DNA from: Enhydrobacter aerosaccus
Lineage (GTDB): Bacteria; Pseudomonadota; Alphaproteobacteria; Reyranellales; Reyranellaceae
Assembly: GCA_903839865.1 (NCBI GenBank)
Contig: CAIMEE010000272.1
Coordinates: 1-64,000 of the forward strand
Length of the DNA stretch: 64,000 bases
Direction of reading: 5' to 3'
This document shows positions 9,701 through 19,108 of this stretch, one piece after another (position 1 is the first letter of the stretch; every line of letters begins with the position of its first letter). The notes under the pieces are model-generated. The model did not search any database and had not been told where the DNA came from. It saw only the letters and a program-made list of their open reading frames with translations. The position numbers were made by a program, and so were the translations under genes.

Positions 9701-10231
9701 ATGAAAAAATACCTATGGACGCTATTTTCGTCGGTGTTGGCGGTTGCCGCAACTGCCGTGATGGCCGTCGCTCCGCATGCCTACGCGCAATCCCTGGAAG
9801 TCAGCATGCGCCGTGCGGCGGGAGCCTACGAACAAAGGGATTTCGCGTTGGCGATATCGCTGTGGAAGCCGCTGGCCGAGCAGGGCAACGCCGAAGCGCA
9901 GACGCTTTTGGGTGCGATGTACTGGCAGGGCGAAGGCGTGCCACGTGACCACAAGGAGGCAGCGCGTTTGTATCTGCTTGCCGCCGAGCAGGGCTATGCG
10001 CGCGCGCAGTACGACATCGGCTTCATGTACGGCTTCGGCGAGGGCATTCCGCCGCAGGATGACGGTCAGGCTTACAAGTGGATCAGCCTTGCCATCGAAC
10101 GATTTACCGTCAAGAACGAGGGTCGGCGCGAACAGGCGATCAAGGATCGCGCCACCCTGGCGTCGCGCATGAGCAAGGATCAGCTCGCCGAGGCCGAGGC
10201 CGCGATCAAGGCGTGGAAGCCCAAACAGTAG
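9701..10231 (+). CDS. Secreted Sel1-like repeat (TPR) protein
   Basis: Signal peptide, then AEAQTLLGAMYWQGEGVPRDHKEAARLYLLAAEQGYARAQYDIGFMYGFGEGI Sel1 repeats. Confidence 0.88.
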   Translation: MKKYLWTLFSSVLAVAATAVMAVAPHAYAQSLEVSMRRAAGAYEQRDFALAISLWKPLAEQGNAEAQTLLGAMYWQGEGVPRDHKEAARLYLLAAEQGYARAQYDIGFMYGFGEGIPPQDDGQAYKWISLAIERFTVKNEGRREQAIKDRATLASRMSKDQLAEAEAAIKAWKPKQ

Positions 10232-10237
10232 GACGAC

Positions 10238-11356
10238 ATGTTTTTATCTCGCGGAATCAGTTCTGCGTTCGCCGCCATCGTCCTGGTCATGATCGCGTCC
10301 GGCACAGCCACGGCCCAGGGGGTGACGGCGTCCGCCGATGCAGCAGGCGATCTTCCGTTCAAGAGAAGCCTTGGCGTGAAGGGCATCGTGTCGGGGTCGC
10401 TCGAAGAGTCGGCGCGAGCGGCGGGCGTTCCGGTGATGACGGTGGCCGAGTTGCTGCTCGCGCTCGCCGAGGCGATCGATATCGATCGCGACATCCATGA
10501 CGGCGATCGTTTTTACGTACGCTATGAACGAACTTTCAGCCTCGACAATACGCCGGTCGATGGTGGGCGTGTGCTCTGGGCCGAGCTTCAGCTTGCCGGC
10601 AAAAAAAGCGCGATCGCGCTGCACCGCTTTCGCCCGCCCAGTGCTTCCCGCGATTCGCTGTGGTTCGCCGACGGGCAGGCCGCGATTACGCCTACGCTGC
10701 GTCTTCCTCTCTCGGGTTTTGTCCTGTCCTCGGGCTTCGGCTTGCGGGTCGATCCGCTCGATCAGCCGCCGCTGGTCGCCCTCGGCATAGGGCCGCCGGG
10801 CGGCCTGCTGCTCGGCAAGGGGCCGGCGCGCGCGGCCTTGCCGCCGGGACTGGTATCCCGGCCGGGTGGCGGCGGATTGTCGTTCACGACCGCGACGCCG
10901 TCTCCCACGTTCACGCCCGCGGCTCGCGGCGTGATGGCGCTGCACGAGGGCGTCGATCTCGTGGCACCCTACGGTGCGCCGATCTTTGCCGCGGGCGACG
11001 GGATCGTGAAAGGCGCCGAGCCCAAGGGCCGCTACGGTAACTGGATCGAGATCGAACATCCGGGCGATCTCGCCACGGTCTATGGCCATCTCTCATCCTT
11101 CGCGCCGGGCATTGGGGTCGGCTCGCCGGTTTCCCAGGGCGAGCTGATCGGCCATATCGGCCTCACCGGTCGCACCACGGGGCCGCACGTGCATTTCGAG
11201 GTCCGCTTCAAGGGGCGGCCGGTCAATCCGATGGTTTATTCCGCGCTGAAGCGGCCGCAGTTGCGCGGGAGCGACCTCGACCGTTTGCGCAGGCTCATCG
11301 CGCACAATCTCGCCGAGCGCGAGCGTGAGACCGGGGCTGCGTCCGCAAGGCTCTAG
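10238..11356 (+). CDS. M23 family metallopeptidase
   Basis: ALHEGVDLVAPYGAPIFAAGDGIV and HVHFEVRFKGRPVNP, LytM/M23 motifs. Confidence 0.92.
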   Translation: MFLSRGISSAFAAIVLVMIASGTATAQGVTASADAAGDLPFKRSLGVKGIVSGSLEESARAAGVPVMTVAELLLALAEAIDIDRDIHDGDRFYVRYERTFSLDNTPVDGGRVLWAELQLAGKKSAIALHRFRPPSASRDSLWFADGQAAITPTLRLPLSGFVLSSGFGLRVDPLDQPPLVALGIGPPGGLLLGKGPARAALPPGLVSRPGGGGLSFTTATPSPTFTPAARGVMALHEGVDLVAPYGAPIFAAGDGIVKGAEPKGRYGNWIEIEHPGDLATVYGHLSSFAPGIGVGSPVSQGELIGHIGLTGRTTGPHVHFEVRFKGRPVNPMVYSALKRPQLRGSDLDRLRRLIAHNLAERERETGAASARL

Positions 11357-11408
11357 CAGCGCCTGCATTGGTATTGAATCCGACACTCTTGTAACTGCGG
11401 CGTGAGTT

Positions 11409-11451
11409 GATTTCCCCCAACGTCCGCGTCACGTTCAGGGTGGGGGAAATC
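11409..11451. promoter_or_regulatory. Perfect 11-bp inverted repeat with a nested 5-bp palindrome upstream of the regulator gene
   Basis: GATTTCCCCCA ... TGGGGGAAATC, with AACGT/ACGTT nested inside. Ends 14 nt before the GTG at 11466. Confidence 0.6.
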
Positions 11452-11465
11452 GGTGCGAGACAGCG

Positions 11466-14000
11466 GTGCCAAACGATAGTGCGGTGATCCGGTTCGGGGC
11501 CTTTTGCTTGGTTCCGGCGCAGCGTCAGCTTCTGCGCGACGGAGTGCCCGTGCATCTTGGCGCGCGGGCGATGGATCTGCTTCTCCATCTGACCGCAAAC
11601 CCCGGCACCGTGGTCACCAAGCAGGCCCTGATGACGGCCGTGTGGTCCGGCCGCATCGTCGAGGAAAACAACCTCACCGTGAACATGACCGCCCTTCGCC
11701 GGGCGCTGGGCGATTCAACGGAAGGTCAGCCGGTGATCCAGACCGTGACCGGGCGGGGCTATGCCTTCGTCGGCACGATCCTGGCGGACGAGCCTCAGGC
11801 CGGGGCGGTGCCAGCGCAGGGACCGTCGCTGCCCGCGATTCCCCAACTCACCACGCGCCTGATCGGCCGCGAAGCCGCGTTGACCGAGCTGCAAACTCTG
11901 GTGGGTACGCGCCGTGTGGTCTCCGTCGTGGGCCCGGGCGGCGTCGGCAAGACCGCACTGGCCCTTCATCTCGCCGAAACGCTCAAGGCCGACTTTCCCG
12001 ACGGCACGGGCTTCGCCGACCTGTCGACGGTCAGCGATCCGGCCCGTGTCGCCGAAGCCGTCGCCGCCGCCTTCGGCAGTGGCGGTGCCGGCACCAATAC
12101 CGCGACCGATTTTCTGACGGCGCTGCTGCGCGATCACAAGTCGCTCCTCTTGCTCGACAATTGCGAGCACATGGTCGAGCCGGTGGCGCAGCTGGTGAAT
12201 GCCATCGTCGCGAGCTGCCCCCGGGTCGTCATCCTGGTGACGAGCCGCGAGGGCCTGTTTGTCCCGGGCGAGCAGATCTTCCGCCTGCAGCCTCTGCCGG
12301 TCCCCGAGGATCCGCATTCCGTGAACGCACAGACGGCGCTGCAGTACGGAGCGGTCGGCATGTTCGTGGAACGTGCCGAGGCGGTCAGCAATTTCGTGCT
12401 CGACAACGCCAATGCGCCGATCGTGGCGGCGATCTGCGCGCGCCTCGACGGCATTCCACTCGCGCTCGAGATGGCGGCATCGCGCCTCAAGGTTCTGTCG
12501 CCGGCGCAATTGGCGGAGCGGCTGGTCGAGCGGTTCAATCTGCTGGGCGCATCGGGGCGCGGAACGACGCCGCGTCATCGCACCCTGCAGGCGATGATCG
12601 ACTGGAGCTACGACTTGCTGTCCCCCGGAGAGCGGTCGCTGTTGCACTGCTTGTCGTGCTTTTCGGGCGGCGCCAGCCTGGCGGCGATCCAGGCGCTGTC
12701 TGGCGGCGCCGAGGCCGACGACGTGGATCTGCTCGACCGCCTGACGGCGCTGGCCGACAAGTCGATGCTGACCGTCGACTCGGCAACGCCGCCACGCTTC
12801 CGGCTGCTCGAGTCGGTCCGTCAGTATGCTGTGCGCAAGGCTGTTGAGGCGGGCGAGGGGGCGCTGCCCGCACGGCATGCCGCGCACTTTGCCGATCGCT
12901 TCGCGGAGGCGGCGCTTCTGTGGCCGACGACACCCGGCCGTGAATGGCTCGCCACCTACGCGCCCGACGCTGAAAATGTCCGCGCGGCATTGACCTGGGC
13001 ATTCGGCCTGAGCGGCGATCCCGAGACGGGCGTTCGCCTCGTGGCCAGCACCGTGCCGCTGTGGTGGGAGTTGACGGAAACCCCGGTGGCCGAAGGCCAG
13101 CGCTGGATGGCGATCGCTTCCGCGCACTTGAGCGCACAGACGGCCGACGTGTCGCGTGGCTGGGTCCGCTTTGGCCAGAGCTGGCGCGACTTCCGCTTCA
13201 GCGATGTCGAGAACCTGCCGGCGGCCCGCGAGGCGGCGGCGCTTTTCCGGAAAGCGGGCGATGCCTCGGGGCTGGGTGCCGCGTTGTGGCGCGCGGGCAG
13301 CGCGTCGCTGACGCGCGAGACGATCGACCAGGCCGAGGCTCATCTGCTCGAGGCGGAGCGGGTGCTGCGCGCGCTTCCTCCCGGCAAATGGCTGGCGCTG
13401 ACCCTGATCCGGCTGGGCGACGTTCGGTTCCGGCAGGGGCGCCTCGATCCTGCGCTCGCCAGTTACCAGGAGGGCTTCACGCTGAGCCGCTCGGCCGATT
13501 TCTGGATCGGGCTGGTCAACGGCGGCAGCAACATGGCCGAGCTGATGTTCGAGACCGGCCAGACCGATCGTGCGCTGCGCCAGCTCGAGGGCCTGCGCGA
13601 CGAGCTGCCGCCCAGCCGGCGGACGCCGCTGATGTCGACCCTGGCGGCGCATCTGATGGTGGCGGGAGACACGGAGGCGATGCGTCTGGCGGCGAGCGAG
13701 GTGATCAACCAGGGCAGCGCGATCGGTCTTACATCGGCGGTCGCCTGGACGATCGAAACCGTCGCCCTGTTAGCGGCGAGCGAAGGCAAGGCCGACCTGG
13801 CCGCCCGGCTGGCGGGCTACGCCCGGACGGTGCATCCCTCGATCGGCACCCGTGCGGGGTCTCTCCGGGTCCTGGTCGAGCGACTTTATGACAGTCTTTC
13901 GGCGCAATTGTCGCCGGAACGGCTGGAACTGGGATTGGCCGAGGGGGGCCGGTGGCCCGCCGCCGACGCCGCGGCTCGGGCGCGCGAGGCGCTGGGCTGA
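11466..14000 (+). CDS. Winged-helix (OmpR/CadC-type) regulator with NB-ARC/AAA ATPase and TPR-like region
   Basis: N-terminal FGAFCLVPAQRQLLRDGVPVHLGARAMDLLLHL..NNLTVNMTALRRALGD; P-loop GPGGVGKTALAL; LLLLDNCEH; VTSREGL. Confidence 0.9.
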   Translation: MPNDSAVIRFGAFCLVPAQRQLLRDGVPVHLGARAMDLLLHLTANPGTVVTKQALMTAVWSGRIVEENNLTVNMTALRRALGDSTEGQPVIQTVTGRGYAFVGTILADEPQAGAVPAQGPSLPAIPQLTTRLIGREAALTELQTLVGTRRVVSVVGPGGVGKTALALHLAETLKADFPDGTGFADLSTVSDPARVAEAVAAAFGSGGAGTNTATDFLTALLRDHKSLLLLDNCEHMVEPVAQLVNAIVASCPRVVILVTSREGLFVPGEQIFRLQPLPVPEDPHSVNAQTALQYGAVGMFVERAEAVSNFVLDNANAPIVAAICARLDGIPLALEMAASRLKVLSPAQLAERLVERFNLLGASGRGTTPRHRTLQAMIDWSYDLLSPGERSLLHCLSCFSGGASLAAIQALSGGAEADDVDLLDRLTALADKSMLTVDSATPPRFRLLESVRQYAVRKAVEAGEGALPARHAAHFADRFAEAALLWPTTPGREWLATYAPDAENVRAALTWAFGLSGDPETGVRLVASTVPLWWELTETPVAEGQRWMAIASAHLSAQTADVSRGWVRFGQSWRDFRFSDVENLPAAREAAALFRKAGDASGLGAALWRAGSASLTRETIDQAEAHLLEAERVLRALPPGKWLALTLIRLGDVRFRQGRLDPALASYQEGFTLSRSADFWIGLVNGGSNMAELMFETGQTDRALRQLEGLRDELPPSRRTPLMSTLAAHLMVAGDTEAMRLAASEVINQGSAIGLTSAVAWTIETVALLAASEGKADLAARLAGYARTVHPSIGTRAGSLRVLVERLYDSLSAQLSPERLELGLAEGGRWPAADAAARAREALG

Positions 14001-14152
14001 CAGCCTCCCATGGGCGCATATCTGGCGCATATCTGGGGCGCATGTCTGGCGGTCTGTCCGCCATCCATTAGCAACAATTAGCATCGTTCTCGTCGCAGAT
14101 TGGCCGCGATCGGCGCAGGATTTCCTCGGCAAACAGGCGGGGAGCCTGGCAG

Positions 14153-14717
14153 ATGGAGATCGGCGTGGCAGTTCGGATTGGCGAGGTCGCTCCCGACTTC
14201 GAGCAGGATACGACCAATGGCAGCATTCGTTTTCACGAATGGATGAGCCGGTCGTGGTGTATCCTGTTCAGCCAGCCGATGGATTTCACCTCGACCTCGA
14301 CGATGGAGCTCAGCGCCGCCGCCCCGCCTGCGGCCGCAGTGGGTGCGTTGCGGCGTGAAGGTCGTGGCCCTGTCGGTCGACTCGCCGGACGGGCATGCGC
14401 GCTGGGAGAAGGCGATCGCGGAGACCGAAGGCCTTGCGCTCAATTTTCCCGTCATCGCCGACACCGACCGGACCGTGTCGGCGCTGTACGACATGGTGCC
14501 GCCCGACAACGATCCATCGGAGATCGTGCGCCGCGTCCATGTCATCGATCCCGACAAGCGCATTCGACTGATGCGGACCTATCCGCCGGCGACCGCGTAC
14601 AATTTCGAGGCGATCCTGCGCGCGGTCGAGGGGCTGCAGCTGGCGGATGCCCGCCTTCTGGATGCCAAACTGTCCGGCACCTTTTCGAATGTCACCATTT
14701 CCAGCGTGCTTCACTGA
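14153..14717 (+). pseudogene. 1-Cys-type peroxiredoxin, frameshifted and lacking the peroxidatic Cys
   Basis: Frame 2 encodes IGEVAPDFEQDTTNGSIRFHEWMSRSWCILFSQPMDFTSTSTMELS; the remainder (RLRPQWVRCGVKVVALSVDSPDGHARWEKAIAETEGLALNFPVIAD...) is in frame 3. Removing one C from the CCCC at 14322-14325 restores one reading frame. DFTPVCTTEL is replaced by DFTSTSTMEL. Confidence 0.85.
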
Positions 14718-14730
14718 GAGAGAGGTCGTC

Positions 14731-15009
14731 ATGACGCGCCTTCAGATCGGAACACGAATACTGGCCACGGCCGTTGCCCTGGTCCTGGTGCCGGCCTTCG
14801 CGTACGCCGAAGGGGACGAGCTTGCCAAGAAGGACGCGCCCGCGGGCCGTCAGCGGCTCAACCCCAGGCCGGCGGACGGGGGATCCCAGCTGTCGGGTAC
14901 GCCCGGTGACACCCCCACGCTCGCGGCGGCTCCGACGCTGCACGGGTTCGGACCGATGTCGGGCAATCCGTTGTTCGGCACGGCCATGCCCCTGAAGAGC
15001 GGAAACTGA
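14731..15009 (+). CDS. Small secreted hypothetical protein
   Basis: 92 aa; signal peptide ILATAVALVLVPAFAYA; Shine-Dalgarno GAGAGAGG upstream. Confidence 0.6.
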   Translation: MTRLQIGTRILATAVALVLVPAFAYAEGDELAKKDAPAGRQRLNPRPADGGSQLSGTPGDTPTLAAAPTLHGFGPMSGNPLFGTAMPLKSGN

Positions 15010-15011
15010 CG

Positions 15012-15341
15012 ATGATCCTGGCCAATGCCCAGAGGGAGATCCCCGATCTCCTGCTCGCGGTCGAACAGCGCGGCTCGTGCGCCGCGCGCCTCGTACAGAC
15101 CGTGCCGGTTCAGGCGCGCATCGGCGAAGACCAGTCGCTGGATGTCGTCGTCCACGTCTACGAGCTCGATGGGTGCCGGATGACGAACCGCGCCTATGCC
15201 TGGTTCACGGACGACGTCTACACCGCGCTCGACATCGGACCGATCCGTTCGCCTGCCGCCGCGGTGCACGCGATCGTCGCCGACCGCGACCGCCTGAGCA
15301 AGCTTGCCTCCCGGGGCCTGAGAGAAGCCGCCTTCGCCTAG
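15012..15341 (+). CDS. Hypothetical protein (109 aa)
   Basis: ORF immediately downstream of the small secreted protein, co-directional; no family recognised. Confidence 0.6.
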   Translation: MILANAQREIPDLLLAVEQRGSCAARLVQTVPVQARIGEDQSLDVVVHVYELDGCRMTNRAYAWFTDDVYTALDIGPIRSPAAAVHAIVADRDRLSKLASRGLREAAFA

Positions 15342-15377
15342 CTCGCCTCCCGCCAAGAACTGGCGTAGAGGGGAGGC

Positions 15378-16097
15378 ATGGAAAAGATATTCGGCAAGCA
15401 CCCGGCCAAGGCCGTATTGCTGTCTCGCCCCGAGGCGGTGCGACGGCTCGTCCTTGCAGGCAAGGAAGAATATTTCGAGGACATCCTGGCGCTCGCGAAG
15501 CAGGCCGGCATCAAGCCCGAGCTCGTGAGCTGGCCCGACTTCCAACGTATCGGAAAATTCAGCGAGGACGAGAAGCCCCAGGGCGTCTGCCTCTTCGCCG
15601 ACCCGCGTCCGCAGCTGGGCGACAAGGACCTCGACCTGCTGGTCGAATCGCGCGTCGTGCTGATCCTCGACCAGGTCTCCGATCCGCAGAACCTCGCCAC
15701 CATCCTGCGCGGCGCCGCCTTCTTCGGCGTCGATGCCGTGGTGCTGCTGAAGAACCGCTCGGTCGACGTCACGCCCACCGTCGTGCGCACGGCCGTGGGC
15801 GGCGCGGAGTTCGTGAAGATTTTCAAGGTCACCAACCTCGTGCGCTGCCTCGAGGCGCTGAAGGCCAAGGAATTCTGGATCTACGGCATGGACGAGCGCG
15901 GCCCCAAGACGCTGGCCGAGACGAAGTTCGACGGGAAGGTGGCCTTCGTGATCGGCGCCGAGGGCGAGGGCCTGCGCCGCCTCACCCGCGAGGCCTGCGA
16001 TTTCCTGGTGCGCATCCCGGGCGGCCGCCAGGGCGTCGAGAGCCTGAACGCCGCGGTGGCCGCGTCGATCGCGATGTCGGAGATTTTCCGGAAGTGA
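15378..16097 (+). CDS. TrmH/SpoU family RNA 2'-O-methyltransferase
   Basis: LILDQVSDPQNLATILRGAAFFGVDAV, AFVIGAEGEGLRRLTREACDFLVRIPG, ESLNAAVAASIAMSEI. Confidence 0.93.
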   Translation: MEKIFGKHPAKAVLLSRPEAVRRLVLAGKEEYFEDILALAKQAGIKPELVSWPDFQRIGKFSEDEKPQGVCLFADPRPQLGDKDLDLLVESRVVLILDQVSDPQNLATILRGAAFFGVDAVVLLKNRSVDVTPTVVRTAVGGAEFVKIFKVTNLVRCLEALKAKEFWIYGMDERGPKTLAETKFDGKVAFVIGAEGEGLRRLTREACDFLVRIPGGRQGVESLNAAVAASIAMSEIFRK

Positions 16098-16115
16098 CAG
16101 GGTTCGTCCCCTGTC
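16096..16115. repeat. Stem-loop at the end of the TrmH-family gene
   Basis: GACAGGG-TTCGTC-CCCTGTC, 7-bp perfect stem overlapping the stop codon; no U-tract. Confidence 0.45.
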
Positions 16116-16156
16116 CTGCCACTCCCCCTCGGCACTGAAATTACGGCGCGGGGAGA

Positions 16157-16699
16157 TCAGATCGGCTTGCCGGCGCTGGCAGCCCAGCGGGCCATGAGGG
16201 CGTTGCTGGGCCGGGACGTGTCGACCACCTTGCGCGCCGTCTCGACGCCCGCCACGGGCAGGCCCTTCGGGTCGAGCAGCCCGACCTGTACCAGCACCGA
16301 GGCCTGGTCCCAGTAGATGTGCTCGTGGGCGACCTTGCCGTCCACGAACTTCACGATCGCGACCAGCGGCACCTCGACCTTGCGGCCGGTTGGCGCGACG
16401 CCGGGCAGCATCCAGTCGACTTCGCTGGTGTGAGTGAAGGAGAACAGCATCTCGTCGACGATCTGGTCGGCGCCGACGGTGCGGCTGACCGGCGTCAGCG
16501 CCGTGTCGGCCGGATTGCCTCCGATGAAGTGGTATTTGTAGAAGCGCTTGACCTGATCGTGGCCGACGCCGCCCGTCATCGTCGGCACGTGATTGAGGTA
16601 CGGTGCCGCGACCATCGTCGCCATGGTGGCGTCGACGTCGCGGGTCTCGAACTCGTAGCGGCAGTGCGCTTCCCAGAGGGCTGCGAGATCGTGGGACAT
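16157..16699 (-). CDS. Nuclear transport factor 2 / SnoaL-like protein
   Basis: LWEAHCRYEFETRDVDATMATMVAAPYLNHVPTMTGG and FVDGKVAHEHIYWDQASVLVQVGLLD are SnoaL-like. Confidence 0.75.
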   Translation of the reverse strand: MSHDLAALWEAHCRYEFETRDVDATMATMVAAPYLNHVPTMTGGVGHDQVKRFYKYHFIGGNPADTALTPVSRTVGADQIVDEMLFSFTHTSEVDWMLPGVAPTGRKVEVPLVAIVKFVDGKVAHEHIYWDQASVLVQVGLLDPKGLPVAGVETARKVVDTSRPSNALMARWAASAGKPI

Positions 16700-16701
16700 G
16701 G

Positions 16702-19014
16702 TCAGGCGGCCTTCTTCTTTCGGTTCGCGTCAATTATCGCCCAAAGGCTCGCCGCCGTCACCGGCATGTCGACATGCTTCACGCCGGTATGCGCATGGAT
16801 CGCATCGACGATCGCATTGACCACCGACGGTGGCGCGCCAATCGCGCCGGCCTCGCCAGCGCCTTTGACGCCGAGCGGGTTGGTCTTGCACGGGCTGTTG
16901 TGCAGGGCGAACTGCACGTGCGGCACCACGTCGGCGCGCGGCATGGCGTAGTCCATGAAGCTGCCGCTCAGGAGTTGGCCTGAGTCGGCGTCGTAGATCG
17001 TCTTCTCGGTGAGCGCCTGGCCCACGCCCTGGCCGACGCCGCCGTGGATCTGGCCCTGCAGGAGCAGCGGGTTCAGCGCCACGCCGAAATCGTCCATCAC
17101 GCTGTAGTTCAGGATCTGGAGCGTGCCGGTGTCGGGATCGATCTCGAGCTCGCAGATGTGGCAGCCGTTGGGGAAGGTGTCGGCCTCCGGCGTGCGCGTG
17201 AACTGGTCGTCGAGGGCGCCCTTGTTGGTCTTCGCGACGTCGAACAGGCTGACCGAGCGGTCGGTGCCGACGATCTTGTAGGCGCCGTCCTTGTACTCGA
17301 TGTCGGCGGCGCTCGCCTCGAGCATGGTCGAGGCCAGCGGCTTGCCCTTGGCGATGATCTTTTCCGCCACACCCGCCGTTGCCGCGCCATTGACTGCGAT
17401 CGTGCGGCTGCCGCCGGTCATGCCCTCGGGTACTACGTCGCTGTCGCCCTGCACGAGGCGGATGCGCTCGATGTCGATGCCGAACTTGGCCGAGGCCACG
17501 TGCGCGATGGCGGTCTCATGGCCCTGGCCGTTCGACTGATTGCCGACATAGAGCGTCAGCATGCCGTCGTCGGTGAACTTGGCGATGGTCGTCTCGGGCG
17601 AGCCGCCGGAGCATTTCTCGACATAGGTCGCCATGCCGATGCCGCGCCACTTGCCCCTGGCCGCCGATTGCGCGCGGCGGGCGGGGAAGCCCTTCCAGTC
17701 GGCCTTCTCCATGCCCTTGCGCATCACCGTCTCGAAGTCGCCCGAGTCGTAGCTGTCGCCCAGCGCGGTCTTGTACGGCAGCTGCGTCGGCTTGATGAAG
17801 TTGATGGCGCGGATCTCGTCCGGCGTCTTGCCGGTCTCGCGCGCGATGTGATCGACGAAGCGTTCCATCAGGTAGGAGGCCTCGGGACGGCCGGCGCCGC
17901 GATAGGCGTCGGTCGGCACGGTGTTGGTCATCACGCCCTTCACGTTTACGTAGATCGCGGGCGTGGTGTAGAGGCCGTTCAGCATCGAGCTGCCGGCCAG
18001 CGTCGGAATGAAGGCGCTGAAGTGGCTGAGATAGGCGCCGAGCGCTGCGTAGGTCGTGATGCGCTCGCCGATGAAGCGGCCGTCCTTGTCGAGCGCCATC
18101 TCGGCGATCGAGACATGGTCGCGGCCCTGCACGTCGCTCTGGAACGCCTCCTGGCGGTCGGGAATCCACTTCACCGTGCGCTTGAGCGTGCGGCTCGCCC
18201 ACACCACCATCGGATATTCCGGATGCACGAAGATCTTCATGCCGAAGCCGCCGCCCACGTCGCCGGTGCGCACGCGCAGCTTGGCCGAGCCGATCTTCAG
18301 GATCATGTCGGCCACGACGGGGCGGATCATGTGCACGCCCTGCGAGGAGAGCCACAGGGTCGAGCGGTCGTCCTTGGCATCGTATTCGCAGATCGCGCCG
18401 CGCGGCTCCATCGAGTTCACGACCAGCCGCTGGTTGACCAGCTTCAGCGTCACGACCTTGTGGGCCTTGGCAAAGGCGTCGTCGGTGCGGGCGCGGTCGC
18501 CCATCTCCCAGTCGAAGACGATGTTGTCCTTGATGCCGTCATGGACCAGCGGCGCGCCGGGCTGGGCCGCCTCATAGGTGCCCACGACATGCGGGCGCGG
18601 CGCATAGTCGACCTCGATCAGCTCGGCGGCATCCTTGGCCTGCTCGAGCGTCTCGGCCACGACGAGGGCCACAGCGTCGCCGACATGGCGCACACGGTCG
18701 AGCGCCAGTACCGGCCGCGGGGTCTCGCCGCGCGGGCTGCCGTCGCGGTTGGCGAGCGGCACCAGGCAGGGCACGTCGCCGAAGCCCGCCTTCTTCACGT
18801 CCTCGCCGGTGAAGATCAGCAGCACGCCCGGCGCCTTCTTGGCGGCCGTGGTGTCGATACGCTTGATGTCGGCGTGGGCATGTGGGCTGCGCAGCACATA
18901 AAGGCGCGCGGCCGGCGTCGAGAGTTTGGTGTCGTCGGTGTAGCGGCCGTTACCCGTCAGAAGACGCGGATCCTCGACCCTGCGTACCGAATCGCCGATG
19001 CCAAATTTGGCCAT
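16702..19014 (-). CDS. Xanthine dehydrogenase family molybdopterin-binding subunit (CoxL-like)
   Basis: 770 aa; IGDSVRRVEDPRLLTGNGRYTDD, RTGDVGGGFGMK, TDAYRGAGRPEASYLMER, GVGQGVGQALTE, KGAGEAGAIGAPPSVVNAI. Confidence 0.93.
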   Translation of the reverse strand: MAKFGIGDSVRRVEDPRLLTGNGRYTDDTKLSTPAARLYVLRSPHAHADIKRIDTTAAKKAPGVLLIFTGEDVKKAGFGDVPCLVPLANRDGSPRGETPRPVLALDRVRHVGDAVALVVAETLEQAKDAAELIEVDYAPRPHVVGTYEAAQPGAPLVHDGIKDNIVFDWEMGDRARTDDAFAKAHKVVTLKLVNQRLVVNSMEPRGAICEYDAKDDRSTLWLSSQGVHMIRPVVADMILKIGSAKLRVRTGDVGGGFGMKIFVHPEYPMVVWASRTLKRTVKWIPDRQEAFQSDVQGRDHVSIAEMALDKDGRFIGERITTYAALGAYLSHFSAFIPTLAGSSMLNGLYTTPAIYVNVKGVMTNTVPTDAYRGAGRPEASYLMERFVDHIARETGKTPDEIRAINFIKPTQLPYKTALGDSYDSGDFETVMRKGMEKADWKGFPARRAQSAARGKWRGIGMATYVEKCSGGSPETTIAKFTDDGMLTLYVGNQSNGQGHETAIAHVASAKFGIDIERIRLVQGDSDVVPEGMTGGSRTIAVNGAATAGVAEKIIAKGKPLASTMLEASAADIEYKDGAYKIVGTDRSVSLFDVAKTNKGALDDQFTRTPEADTFPNGCHICELEIDPDTGTLQILNYSVMDDFGVALNPLLLQGQIHGGVGQGVGQALTEKTIYDADSGQLLSGSFMDYAMPRADVVPHVQFALHNSPCKTNPLGVKGAGEAGAIGAPPSVVNAIVDAIHAHTGVKHVDMPVTAASLWAIIDANRKKKAA

Positions 19015-19108
19015 TGTTTCCTCCGTGTTGAGCGGAGGTTAGACGTTGCTCCGGATCGGGACAACGCCTCTTGGCTCACCGTATCCCCATCACCCAGTTG
19101 ATGGCGTC

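Noticed and set aside
11715-13652. 645-aa minus-strand ORF inside the winged-helix regulator
   Set aside because: Antisense to a protein with clear P-loop and DNA-binding motifs; no recognisable domain.
14318-14330. Programmed +1 ribosomal frameshift in the peroxiredoxin gene
   Set aside because: The GCC-GCC-GCC-CCG context has no recognised stimulatory structure or zero-frame slippery stop/rare codon, and the catalytic Cys is also missing; decay or sequence error is simpler.
17044-19101. 685-aa plus-strand ORF opposite the CoxL-like gene
   Set aside because: Arg/Ala/Gly/His-rich composition and full antisense overlap with a clear molybdopterin-subunit gene; typical spurious ORF in GC-rich DNA.
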